9,147 nt of DNA from Pseudomonadota bacterium (GTDB taxonomy: Bacteria; Pseudomonadota; Alphaproteobacteria; Rhizobiales; Hyphomicrobiaceae): the NCBI GenBank assembly GCA_003242645.1, contig QGVC01000123.1, positions 1-9,147 on the forward strand, written 5' to 3'. A program made the position numbers and the translations under genes. Below are positions 1 through 9,146 of this stretch, piece by piece (position 1 is the stretch's first letter; every line of letters begins with the position of its first letter). The notes below the pieces were generated by a model, which made no database searches, was not told where the DNA came from, and worked only from the letters and a program-made list of their open reading frames with translations.

Positions 1-527
1 GGCCCGAACAGCCGCCGTCCTCGGCGCAAGATCTCACGACATCGCTGCCCGTTACACGAAATGCGGGAGAAGCGCAGTTGGCTGCTCTCGCTTCACAGGC
101 CGACTCGGAGCCGAAATCGCGGCTCAAACAATTTGGATGGGGGGCGGCTGGGCAATTGGATGCGAAGACCGAGACCGAGCCACCCCCTACCGAGTGGGCT
201 GTGGCGCCCGAATATGACGATGAGCACCCCGAAGAGCTTTTCTACCGGCCGTTCCCGATCATTCCTTATTTGGCGGAAACGCCATCTCCGGACGATCAGG
301 TTCTCGCGCAAATGGTGCATCCGGACGTCGCCAAGACGTTTGAGCTTCTGGACCAAGCCGATGCGCTTCCGCCCATGCGGCTACGGCCCGAGCCACAGGT
401 CGTTCAGTTGCTGTGGGCGCAGCAGTTCCGCGGCGAAGCCGTGCCGCTGGCGAGCGTGTTCGCCGACAGGGAGCCTTCGCGTGACGGACTGCTGACCGAG
501 CGTCCGGTGCGCGTCAGCTCCCGTTGA
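1..527 (+). CDS. 3' end of an unidentified protein (possibly DUF882/YcbK-like), truncated by the window edge
   Basis: The frame beginning at base 3 is open from the window edge to a TGA at 525-527, so this is the C-terminal 174 residues of a longer protein. A TTG at 78 could be an internal start, but nothing supports it over read-through from upstream. The first 70 or so residues are rich in Pro, Glu, Ala and Gln and look like a disordered linker. The remainder is more ordered, with an acidic stretch, a segment reading YRPFPIIPYL, a helix around HPDVAKTFELLDQ, and a final block around LLWAQQFRGEAVPLASVF. No transmembrane segment or catalytic motif is visible. The ending resembles what I remember of C-terminal tails of rhizobial DUF882 (YcbK-like, peptidase M15-related, Tat-exported) proteins, but this is from memory and weak, and the catalytic domain would lie outside the window. 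A 130-base gap separates it from ligA, so it need not share that transcript. Confidence 0.6.
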   Translation, partial: PEQPPSSAQDLTTSLPVTRNAGEAQLAALASQADSEPKSRLKQFGWGAAGQLDAKTETEPPPTEWAVAPEYDDEHPEELFYRPFPIIPYLAETPSPDDQVLAQMVHPDVAKTFELLDQADALPPMRLRPEPQVVQLLWAQQFRGEAVPLASVFADREPSRDGLLTERPVRVSSR

Positions 528-3487
<2,960 letters not shown>

Positions 3488-3488
<1 letters not shown>

Positions 3489-3787
3489 TGCTCGATACCT
3501 CAAATATCGCCGCCATTTTTGCCATGGCCGTCGCAACATACGCCACCCGTGTCGGCGGGCTGTGGGTGCTTCGCTTCTTCAAGCCGACGCCAAGAATACA
3601 GGCCGCGCTCGATGCCCTTCCGGTTACCGTGCTCACAGCAGTGATAGCGCCATCGTTGAGCAAGGGCGGAGCAGCTGATTTGATTGCGGCATTTCTCACA
3701 TTGCTGGCCGCATCGCGCCTCCCGCTACTCCCAGTCGTTGTGATCGGCGTCGGCTCCGTCGTGATCCTGCGCCAGTTTCTAGGTTAG
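3488..3787 (+). CDS. azlD: AzlD-family branched-chain amino acid exporter, small subunit
   Basis: AzlD is the small membrane partner that AzlC needs to export branched-chain amino acids. The product is 99 residues, typical for the family, with three to four hydrophobic spans near residues 6-28, 43-58, 63-78 and 80-97. The family-like segment ATYATRVGGLWVLRFF is followed by ALDALPVTVLTAVIAPSL. The ATG at 3488 overlaps the azlC TAA by one base (TAATG), the usual arrangement for stop-start coupling of a 1:1 complex. The frame is open upstream to 3407, but that extension reads Arg-rich sequence out of frame through azlC and is not part of the protein. No regulator such as an Lrp-type gene lies beside the pair in this window. 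Confidence 0.93.
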
Positions 3788-3905
3788 CGGCTCAGTTCTG
3801 AGTCATCGAATTTCCTGTACTTCGAATCACGGGATGCATTTCGCGTATGATGATTTATTCACTCGCCCATACGGCTTCGTTTCTGATTAAATTCTGAGTT
3901 GAAAA

Positions 3906-3931
3906 GTTTCGCCAACACAATCGGGCGAAAC
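3906..3931. repeat. Perfect 8-bp inverted repeat, operator-like
   Basis: The arms GTTTCGCC (3906-3913) and GGCGAAAC (3924-3931) are exact reverse complements separated by 10 bases, so their centres are 18 bp apart, roughly on the same DNA face. No T run follows, which argues against a terminator. The right arm ends five bases before a TAATAT box, placing the repeat over a -35 region, where a repressor or activator would bind. The GTTTC...GAAAC ends recall chromosomal parS half-sites (TGTTTCAC/GTGAAACA), but a real parS is contiguous, so that likeness may be chance. Confidence 0.5.
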
Positions 3932-3936
3932 GACTC

Positions 3937-3942
3937 TAATAT
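3937..3942 (+). promoter_or_regulatory. Candidate -10 box of the parA-like gene
   Basis: TAATAT matches the -10 consensus at five of six bases and lies in the AT-rich spacer. No recognisable -35 sits 16-18 bases upstream, where the inverted repeat lies instead. This would suit an activator-dependent promoter or one blocked by a repressor. Transcription would begin near 3949 and leave a leader of about 117 bases. Confidence 0.3.
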
Positions 3943-3979
3943 CACTCCTGGTGGTTGCAACGGAGCCGAAAATATGTGG

Positions 3980-4010
3980 AGAAGGGCGATTTGGAGGAGC
4001 ACGCCCTTTT
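3980..4010 (+). promoter_or_regulatory. Leader hairpin with a Shine-Dalgarno-like loop
   Basis: AGAAGGGCG (3980-3988) pairs with CGCCCTTTT (4002-4010), giving nine pairs including one G-U, around a 13-base loop. The loop contains GGAGGAG (3993-3999), a near-perfect Shine-Dalgarno sequence. An in-frame TTG at 4009-4011 sits nine bases beyond it and would add 19 residues to the ParA product. The 3' arm ends in TTTT, so the structure could also be a weak intrinsic terminator or attenuator. Confidence 0.35.
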
Positions 4011-4051
4011 GCCACGGCAAGCTCCGAGTAAGATCACACGAGAATCACGCT

Positions 4052-4058
4052 GGGGGAG
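4052..4058 (+). promoter_or_regulatory. Ribosome-binding site of the parA-like gene
   Basis: GGGGGAG lies seven bases before the ATG at 4066. This good spacing is the main reason for choosing that start over the in-frame TTG codons at 3955 and 4009, and the residues encoded upstream look unlike any ParA N-terminus. Confidence 0.65.
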
Positions 4059-4065
4059 CGGAGCG

Positions 4066-4992
4066 ATGACGAAACTGGCGCTCACGCCATGCGTCATGTC
4101 CTTCATGAACCTGAAAGGGGGCACGGGCAAGACGACGCTGGCGATCGCAGTATCGGAAGCGACCTGCTTTCTATTTGACAAGAAAATTGCTCTTATAGAC
4201 TGTGATTTTCAAAGCAGCGCGTCAATTTCCATCCTCGGCCGCCAGCAGTTCAATTCGCTCGTTTCGCAAAAGCGGACGCTAGATGCCGCGATCGTCAATG
4301 CGCTTTCGACCTCGACTCCCTGCGAGCTCCACAAATACGTCGTACCGAGCCCGTTCACGGTGACGGAGGCTATGGGCCGGTTGAGTTGCCTCCCGGCCAG
4401 CCCGCAAATGCCCCGCAGCGAGCGGGACATCCTTTCTCATTTCCTAAAGGAGAACAATCTCCATAACGCCTACGAACAAGCTGCGAGCTTCATTGCTGAC
4501 GCAATTCGACAGCTGACTGCGCATTTCGACCTGGTCATTGTCGATTGCCCGCCGGGCGTGACTCTGTTCTCCGAAGGTGCTGTCCGGGCATCGGATTTTC
4601 TCGTTGTGCCGACGCTTCCGAACGAGATTTCGATCGGAGCAATCGAGCATTTGCGCCATGAGGTCGAGCGCGTCTCACCAAATCGAGGCTTCGACGAGCT
4701 GCATTTAGGGACTGTAGTCTCCAAGATTCGGCACAAGAACGCATCCGAGCATCATTTGGCTCAGATCGGATCGATCGAACGTTTGCTCGATCGCATGCCG
4801 CCGCGCTTCGGCGTTCTGCGGCCGTATCTGCCATTCTGCAGAGAGCTGGAATGCGCGAGCTGGCGCGAGCCAACCGGCCAGCGTATCTCTTTTGTTGCCC
4901 AATACGGGAAGGTTGCACGACTGATCGAGCAGCTCACGTTCTCGATCATGCAGCGTGCAGCGCATTTCGGCCAGCAGCGTTCCGCCGCTTAG
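4066..4992 (+). CDS. ParA/MinD-family (deviant Walker A) ATPase, orphan
   Basis: The 308-residue product is a P-loop ATPase of the ParA/Soj/MinD superfamily; members position DNA, protein clusters or cell machinery through ATP-dependent dimerisation. Visible motifs are the deviant Walker A KGGTGKTT at residues 17-24 with signature Lys17 and catalytic-loop Lys22, a DCDFQ switch at 45-49, and a hydrophobic Walker B strand LVIVDCPPG with Asp160. The stretch between the switch and Walker B (about 50-155) is longer than in minimal Soj-type proteins and may hold a partner-binding insert. No N-terminal helix-turn-helix precedes the P-loop, unlike P1 ParA, and no MinD-type amphipathic C-terminal helix is obvious. 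No parB, minC/E or repABC gene is adjacent. The gene stands alone, with its own leader, between azlCD and a convergent peptidase gene. Some stretches are AT-richer than the neighbours (about 43% G+C in 4141-4200), hinting at acquisition, though other parts are near 58%. Its cargo is unknown. Confidence 0.85.
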   Translation: MTKLALTPCVMSFMNLKGGTGKTTLAIAVSEATCFLFDKKIALIDCDFQSSASISILGRQQFNSLVSQKRTLDAAIVNALSTSTPCELHKYVVPSPFTVTEAMGRLSCLPASPQMPRSERDILSHFLKENNLHNAYEQAASFIADAIRQLTAHFDLVIVDCPPGVTLFSEGAVRASDFLVVPTLPNEISIGAIEHLRHEVERVSPNRGFDELHLGTVVSKIRHKNASEHHLAQIGSIERLLDRMPPRFGVLRPYLPFCRELECASWREPTGQRISFVAQYGKVARLIEQLTFSIMQRAAHFGQQRSAA

Positions 4993-5016
4993 TCCGGGGA
5001 GCGCTGGCCGGAAATC

Positions 5017-5041
5017 ATTGCGAGCGAAAGTCTTTCGCAAT
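5017..5041. terminator. Inverted repeat between convergent genes, possible bidirectional terminator
   Basis: Two alternative pairings overlap here: ATTGCGA (5017-5023) with TCGCAAT (5035-5041), and GCGAAAG (5024-5030) with CTTTCGC (5032-5038) around a single T. The site fills the 48-base gap between the parA-like stop and the stop of the convergent peptidase gene, whose last base is 5041. That is where a two-way terminator is expected, but there is no strong T tract on either strand, so terminator function is inferred from position. Confidence 0.4.
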
Positions 5042-6852
5042 CACTGCAAGGGAGCGGTCGCGGCTTCCAGCCATGACCGATCCTCCTCGTTGAGCTGCGG
5101 AGCCAGCATTTGTCGGACGCGGGCGTGGTAATCGTCGATCCACGCGATCTCAGCCGGCGTGAGCAGATCGACGTTGATCAAACGACGGTCGAACGGCGCA
5201 AGGGTTAACGTCTCGAAGCTCATCATCTCGCGGTCGCCGCCTGGCACCTTTTCGGGCTTGGTGACCAGCACGAGGTTTTCCAGGCGGATCCCATAGGCGC
5301 CCTCCTTATAGTAGCCGGGCTCGTTGGAGATGATCATGCCCGGCTCCAGCACGGCCATTCCGCGTCGAGAGATCGATTGAGGCCCTTCGTGCACGGAAAG
5401 ATAGCTCCCGACGCCATGCCCCGTTCCGTGGTCGTAATCGAGCCCATTCTCCCACAGCGCGCGGCGAGCGAAGGCGTCGAGGTCGATCCCCCGCGTCCCC
5501 TTTGGAAAGCGGGCGGTCGCGATGGCGATATGACCTTTCAGGACGAGCGTATAACGATCCCGCATCTCCGCCGATGGGCGGCCAATGGCAATCGTGCGTG
5601 TGATGTCCGTCGTGCCATCGAGATACTGGCCTCCTGAGTCGACGAGATAAAGCTCCCCTGGTCTCAGCCGGCGGTTCGTTGCCTCCGTCACGCGATAGTG
5701 CACAATTGCCCCGTTCGGTCCGGAGGCCGAGATCGTGTCGAAGCTGATGTCCAGCAGGGCATTGGTTTCGGCCCGAAATTCTTCGAGCTTGCGGGCGGCA
5801 GCGATCTCATCGAGGCGGCCGCTCGGTGCCTCGCGGTCGAGCCAGGCAAGAAAGCGAACGACAGCCGCGCCGTCGCGAAGATGTGCGGCCCGCGCACCTT
5901 TGATCTCGACGTCGTTCTTTTTGGCCTTGGGGAGAATGCAGGGGTCCTGTGCCCTCGCAATTCGCTGTGGCCCGCCGAGCTGCTTCGCAAACCACCACGA
6001 GGCGGTATTTGGATCGAGGCGAACACGCTTCCCCGCCGCCTTGAGCTGGCTAAGCCTGGCGGCTAGCGCCTCCGGCTGGCTGATCTTCGCAAAGGTAAGG
6101 TGGGCCTTGGCGTCGGCATCGAGCTTTTCCCGCGCAATGAAGAGCTCCGGCTTTCCCTGCGCAGGCACGATCGCGAAGGCGAGGGCAACGGGGTTGTGCT
6201 GCACGTCGCTGCCGCGGATGTTGAACAGCCAGGCAATCGAGTCCGGCAGGGTCAGCACCACGGCGTCCTGACCGTCTGCCTTCAGGGTTTTCTGAATTTC
6301 CGCAATTTTGTCCTCGGCCGCGCGGCCGGCGTACTTCAAGGGGTGCGGGCGAACCTTCCCCATGGGTGCCGGAGGCCGCTCGGCGCCCCAAAGCCGGTCA
6401 ACGGGGTTTCGCGCCAGCGGCTTGAGCTTGATTTTGCGATCTGCCAACGCCTCGGTGAGCCGCTCGATCTCGCTCACAGTGTGGAGACGCGGATCGAATC
6501 CGACGGCTGCCCCAGGCCTCAGCTTCTCGCGGAGCCAGTCGGACAGGCGTGCTTCGGGAATCTGAAGGATTTCCAGCTCCTTCGAAACCTGTGAGCGGGC
6601 CTGAACCGTATATCGGCCGTCGACGAACAGTGCGCCTGCACGCCGCGTAATCACGGCTATCCCGGCCGATCCGGAGAACCCCGTCAGCCATCTCAATCGC
6701 TCTGCCGAGGCTGGAACGTATTCCCCCTGATGCTCGTCGGCGCGCGGCACCAGCACGGCATCGACGCGAAGCTCCGGAAGCAGAGAGCGGAGACGATTGA
6801 TGCGATCGGTCGAGCTCTCGAGCTCGGCAGGTGCTTCGAAGCTTTGAAACAT
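5041..6852 (-). CDS. pepP: Long-form Xaa-Pro aminopeptidase (peptidase family M24B)
   Basis: The enzyme removes an N-terminal residue preceding proline from peptides, in the cytoplasm, using a dinuclear metal centre. The 603-residue product has the three-domain form: two creatinase-type N-terminal domains (about 15-160 and 170-320) and a pita-bread catalytic domain (about 325-545) with a C-terminal extension. All five metal ligands are visible: Asp405 and Asp416 in VDSGGQYLDGTTD, His479 in HGTGHGVG, Glu511 in NEPGYY and Glu525 in RLENL. Ligand spacing (11, 63, 32, 14) closely follows that of human cytosolic XPNPEP1 as I remember it (11, 63, 34, 14), not the shorter E. coli PepP. The ATG at 6852 is preferred over an in-frame TTG at 6867 because GGTGGAG lies five bases upstream of it. 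There is no signal peptide. The gene is convergent with the parA-like gene and divergent from the exonuclease fusion gene. Confidence 0.95.
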   Translation of the reverse strand: MFQSFEAPAELESSTDRINRLRSLLPELRVDAVLVPRADEHQGEYVPASAERLRWLTGFSGSAGIAVITRRAGALFVDGRYTVQARSQVSKELEILQIPEARLSDWLREKLRPGAAVGFDPRLHTVSEIERLTEALADRKIKLKPLARNPVDRLWGAERPPAPMGKVRPHPLKYAGRAAEDKIAEIQKTLKADGQDAVVLTLPDSIAWLFNIRGSDVQHNPVALAFAIVPAQGKPELFIAREKLDADAKAHLTFAKISQPEALAARLSQLKAAGKRVRLDPNTASWWFAKQLGGPQRIARAQDPCILPKAKKNDVEIKGARAAHLRDGAAVVRFLAWLDREAPSGRLDEIAAARKLEEFRAETNALLDISFDTISASGPNGAIVHYRVTEATNRRLRPGELYLVDSGGQYLDGTTDITRTIAIGRPSAEMRDRYTLVLKGHIAIATARFPKGTRGIDLDAFARRALWENGLDYDHGTGHGVGSYLSVHEGPQSISRRGMAVLEPGMIISNEPGYYKEGAYGIRLENLVLVTKPEKVPGGDREMMSFETLTLAPFDRRLINVDLLTPAEIAWIDDYHARVRQMLAPQLNEEDRSWLEAATAPLQ

Positions 6853-6857
6853 GCAAT

Positions 6858-6864
6858 CTCCACC
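6858..6864 (-). promoter_or_regulatory. Ribosome-binding site of pepP
   Basis: On the minus strand GGTGGAG stands five bases before the ATG at 6852-6850. It would overlap the beginning of the protein if the upstream TTG at 6867 were the start, so it decides for the ATG. Confidence 0.7.
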
Positions 6865-6932
6865 CAATTCTTGTCGCCAGCTACCAGGCGCAGAAGCCAG
6901 TGCCGTTGTTAGGGATTTGCGGGCTATAGAAG

Positions 6933-6949
6933 CAGAGGCGTAGCCTCTG
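6933..6949. promoter_or_regulatory. Perfect 7-bp hairpin in the divergent promoter region
   Basis: CAGAGGC (6933-6939) and GCCTCTG (6943-6949) are exact reverse complements around GTA. The repeat lies in the 191-base gap between divergent pepP and the exonuclease fusion gene, three bases after TATAGA (6925-6930), which could be a -10 box for the plus-strand gene. A binding site here could control both genes. No convincing -35 is seen, and a 7-bp palindrome can occur by chance. Confidence 0.3.
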
Positions 6950-7043
6950 GCGCAATGCGCTCAGCTGACAACCGTGTGTTGAGCTGGCAATGTGGAGCGG
7001 CTTGGGCGCAAAGTACCGGAGAACAGCCGGACCGCGAGGCCGA

Positions 7044-9146
7044 ATGTCCACCCCGAATCATGCGACACCGCTCGTCGCGCTTTCGGGCGTCGTTCTCGAT
7101 CTCGAAACGACGGGCCTCGACGCGCGCTCCGCAAGGGTGGTGCAAATCGGGGCCGTGCGCATCGTCAATGGCCGGATCGCCGAGGAAGCGAAGCTCGACC
7201 GGCTGGTGAACCCGGGCGTGCCCATTCCCGCAACAGCTTCCGCCGTTCACGGCATTACGTCCGGGGAGGTCAAGGAGGCGCCGACATTCGCCGAGGTTGC
7301 CTCTGAGATCGAAACTTTCATTGGTGATACGATCGTCATCGGCCATGCGGTGGCCTATGACATCGAGGTCCTCAAGCACGAATATGCCCTCGCGAAGCGG
7401 CCTTGGAGACCTGTGCGCAGCTTGTGTGTGCGGAACCTCGCGCGTCTGGCGGCTCCCACGCTGGCCGATTACAGCATCGAGCACCTGTGCCAATGGCTGG
7501 GCGTTCCAATGGTCGGCCGCCACACGGCTCTGGGAGATGCAGAGACTACGGCCCAACTGTTCCTGGCGCTTATCCCGCTCCTCCGTGAACGCGGAATTCG
7601 CACGCTCGCCGAGGCCGAGGCGGCATGCCGAGCAATTGCGGAAAACGATGCTCTCGCACGTCGCGGCCTGGTTGTGCCCGATGAGCAAAGAGACCTGCAG
7701 CCTCTCAAAATTCTCGGAGGTTTCGACAGCTTTCCGTTTTGCCACCGCGTCCGGGACGTGATGAGCACCCCGCCGTTGTTCGCGGATTGTCAGACTACCG
7801 TCAAAGACGGCATTCGGCTGCTGCTCGAGAAAAAGGTCAGCTCCGTCTACATCCGCAGCGACTCCGGCGAGGTCGGCATCGTAACGGAGCGCGACTTGCT
7901 GCGCGCTATAGACACATACGGCGAGGTTGCTTTTGCGACACCGCTGGCAGCGATCATGAGCCAGCCGCTGCAATCCGTGCCCGAAGATGCCTTCGTTTAT
8001 CGCGCCATCGGCCGCCTCGACCGGATCGGCTTTCGCCACCTCGGGGTGAAGGATGCGCACGGAAACATCGTCGGAGCACTGACGACCCGAAATCTGCTGC
8101 GCCACCGCGCCACCGACGCCATTGTCCTGGGCGACGAGGTTGCCAGCGCGGCGAATTCAGCCGAGCTCGGTGCCGCCTGGGCAAAGCTGCCGCTCGTTGC
8201 GGGAAGCCTGTTAGGCGAGGACGTCGACCCGCGGACGATTTCGGCCGTCATCAGCTCTGAAATTCGGGGTATTACGAGCCGGGCAGCGGAACTGGCCGAG
8301 GCCAAGCTGATGGCCGAGGGTCGCGGCGCGGCTCCCTGTCCTTATGCCGTACTAGTCCTCGGATCGGCGGGACGTGGCGAAAGCTTGCTGGCCGCCGACC
8401 AGGACAATGCAATCGTCTACTTAGAGGGCGCGGAAGGGGGGCCAGAGGATCGCTGGTTCGAGGCGCTCGGAATCGAGATGTGTCAGATCCTGCACGAGGT
8501 TGGAATACCGCTCTGCAAGGGTGGCGTCATGGCCAAGAACCGGACCTGGCGCATGAGCCTGTCGGATTGGAAAGCCACCATAGACGGTTGGGTGCTCCGC
8601 CAACGTCCGGAAGATCTGCTCAACGTAGATATCTTTTTCGATTGCATTGCTGTGCACGGCGACATTTCGCTGGCTGAAGAGATTTGGAATTACGCCTATA
8701 CGCGTGGGCACGAGGCGCCGGACTTCCTCAAGCTGATGACCGAAGTTGCGCGGCAACGCTCGCCGGCTTTTACGATTTTCGGGAACATTCGTGTCGACGA
8801 GAAGGGCCGCATCGATCTCAAGAAGGCAGGCCTGATGCCGATTTTCACATCGGCGCGGGTGCTCTCGATCCGCCACGACGTGCGCGCTCATTCGACGCCC
8901 GACAGGCTCAGAGGCGTTGCTGCACGCGGCATTGGATCGGAGCAGGAGATCGAAGAAATAATCGACGCGCACCGCGTGATTTTGGGGGCCATGCTGAAAC
9001 AGCAGCTCGCGGATGCGGAATCAGGAACGCCCCTCTCGTCGCGAGTCGATCCTGGCCGGCTGGCGAAAGTGGACAAGCGCAAGCTTGCTAATGCTCTAGG
9101 CAAAGTTGACGCGATCATCGATCTGGTCAGCGAAGGCCGCTTCTAG
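7044..9146 (+). CDS. DEDDh 3'-5' exonuclease fused to CBS pair and DUF294 nucleotidyltransferase-like domains
   Basis: The 700-residue cytoplasmic protein joins several domains. Residues 10-185 form a DnaQ/epsilon-like DEDDh exonuclease with an intact active site: Asp19 and Glu21 in DLETTGL, Asp106 in HAVAYD, His160 and Asp165 in HTALGD. Residues 236-290 and 300-355 are two CBS domains, which commonly bind adenine nucleotides. Residues 380-535 match DUF294, a GlnD-like nucleotidyltransferase domain, with GSAGRGE (440-446) followed by DQD (Asp452, Asp454). The rest, from about 540 and preceded by the GGVMAKNRTWR segment, matches the C-terminal DUF294 partner domain. In the more familiar DUF294 layout a cyclic-nucleotide-binding domain precedes the CBS pair; here the exonuclease takes its place. 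The substrate of the transferase domain is unknown. ATG 7044 is chosen because it lies just before the exonuclease fold and follows GAGG closely; ATG 6990 would add 18 residues. The gene ends one base before the window edge. Confidence 0.88.
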   Translation: MSTPNHATPLVALSGVVLDLETTGLDARSARVVQIGAVRIVNGRIAEEAKLDRLVNPGVPIPATASAVHGITSGEVKEAPTFAEVASEIETFIGDTIVIGHAVAYDIEVLKHEYALAKRPWRPVRSLCVRNLARLAAPTLADYSIEHLCQWLGVPMVGRHTALGDAETTAQLFLALIPLLRERGIRTLAEAEAACRAIAENDALARRGLVVPDEQRDLQPLKILGGFDSFPFCHRVRDVMSTPPLFADCQTTVKDGIRLLLEKKVSSVYIRSDSGEVGIVTERDLLRAIDTYGEVAFATPLAAIMSQPLQSVPEDAFVYRAIGRLDRIGFRHLGVKDAHGNIVGALTTRNLLRHRATDAIVLGDEVASAANSAELGAAWAKLPLVAGSLLGEDVDPRTISAVISSEIRGITSRAAELAEAKLMAEGRGAAPCPYAVLVLGSAGRGESLLAADQDNAIVYLEGAEGGPEDRWFEALGIEMCQILHEVGIPLCKGGVMAKNRTWRMSLSDWKATIDGWVLRQRPEDLLNVDIFFDCIAVHGDISLAEEIWNYAYTRGHEAPDFLKLMTEVARQRSPAFTIFGNIRVDEKGRIDLKKAGLMPIFTSARVLSIRHDVRAHSTPDRLRGVAARGIGSEQEIEEIIDAHRVILGAMLKQQLADAESGTPLSSRVDPGRLAKVDKRKLANALGKVDAIIDLVSEGRF

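Larger units (their letters stand above)
3788..4065 (+). promoter_or_regulatory. AT-rich 278-base spacer and leader upstream of the parA-like gene
   Basis: This is the longest gap in the window. A hand count gives about 43% G+C at 3841-3960, against about 62% in a ligA line. It contains an 8-bp inverted repeat (3906-3931), a TAATAT box (3937-3942), a leader hairpin (3980-4010) and a direct repeat TTCTGAGT (3796-3803 and 3892-3899). A TTGAAA at 3899-3904 lies 32 bases from TAATAT, too far for an ordinary sigma-70 promoter. No T-rich terminator for azlCD was found. Confidence 0.45.

Noticed and set aside
3796..3899. Direct repeat TTCTGAGT as a mobile-element target duplication
   Set aside because: The eight-base copies are only 96 bases apart in an AT-rich spacer, with no transposase or terminal inverted repeats between them.
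3906..3931. Canonical chromosomal parS or repABC parS site
   Set aside because: The arms are separated by 10 bases, while the chromosomal parS is a contiguous 16-bp palindrome; only the GTTTC/GAAAC ends agree.
3955..4065. N-terminal extension of the ParA-like protein from TTG 3955
   Set aside because: The added 37 residues precede the normal ParA N-terminus, TTG 3955 has no ribosome-binding site, and ATG 4066 has GGGGGAG seven bases upstream.
6990..7043. N-terminal extension of the exonuclease fusion from ATG 6990
   Set aside because: The 18 extra residues are Arg/Gly-rich, no Shine-Dalgarno sequence precedes ATG 6990, and the exonuclease fold begins just after the methionine at 7044.
6924..8105. 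393-codon open frame on the minus strand
   Set aside because: It is antisense to the exonuclease and CBS domains of the fusion gene, whose active-site residues are intact. The antisense translation shows no motif and no supporting start signal.
8421..8972. 183-codon open frame on the minus strand
   Set aside because: It is the shadow of the DUF294 region and has no motif of its own.
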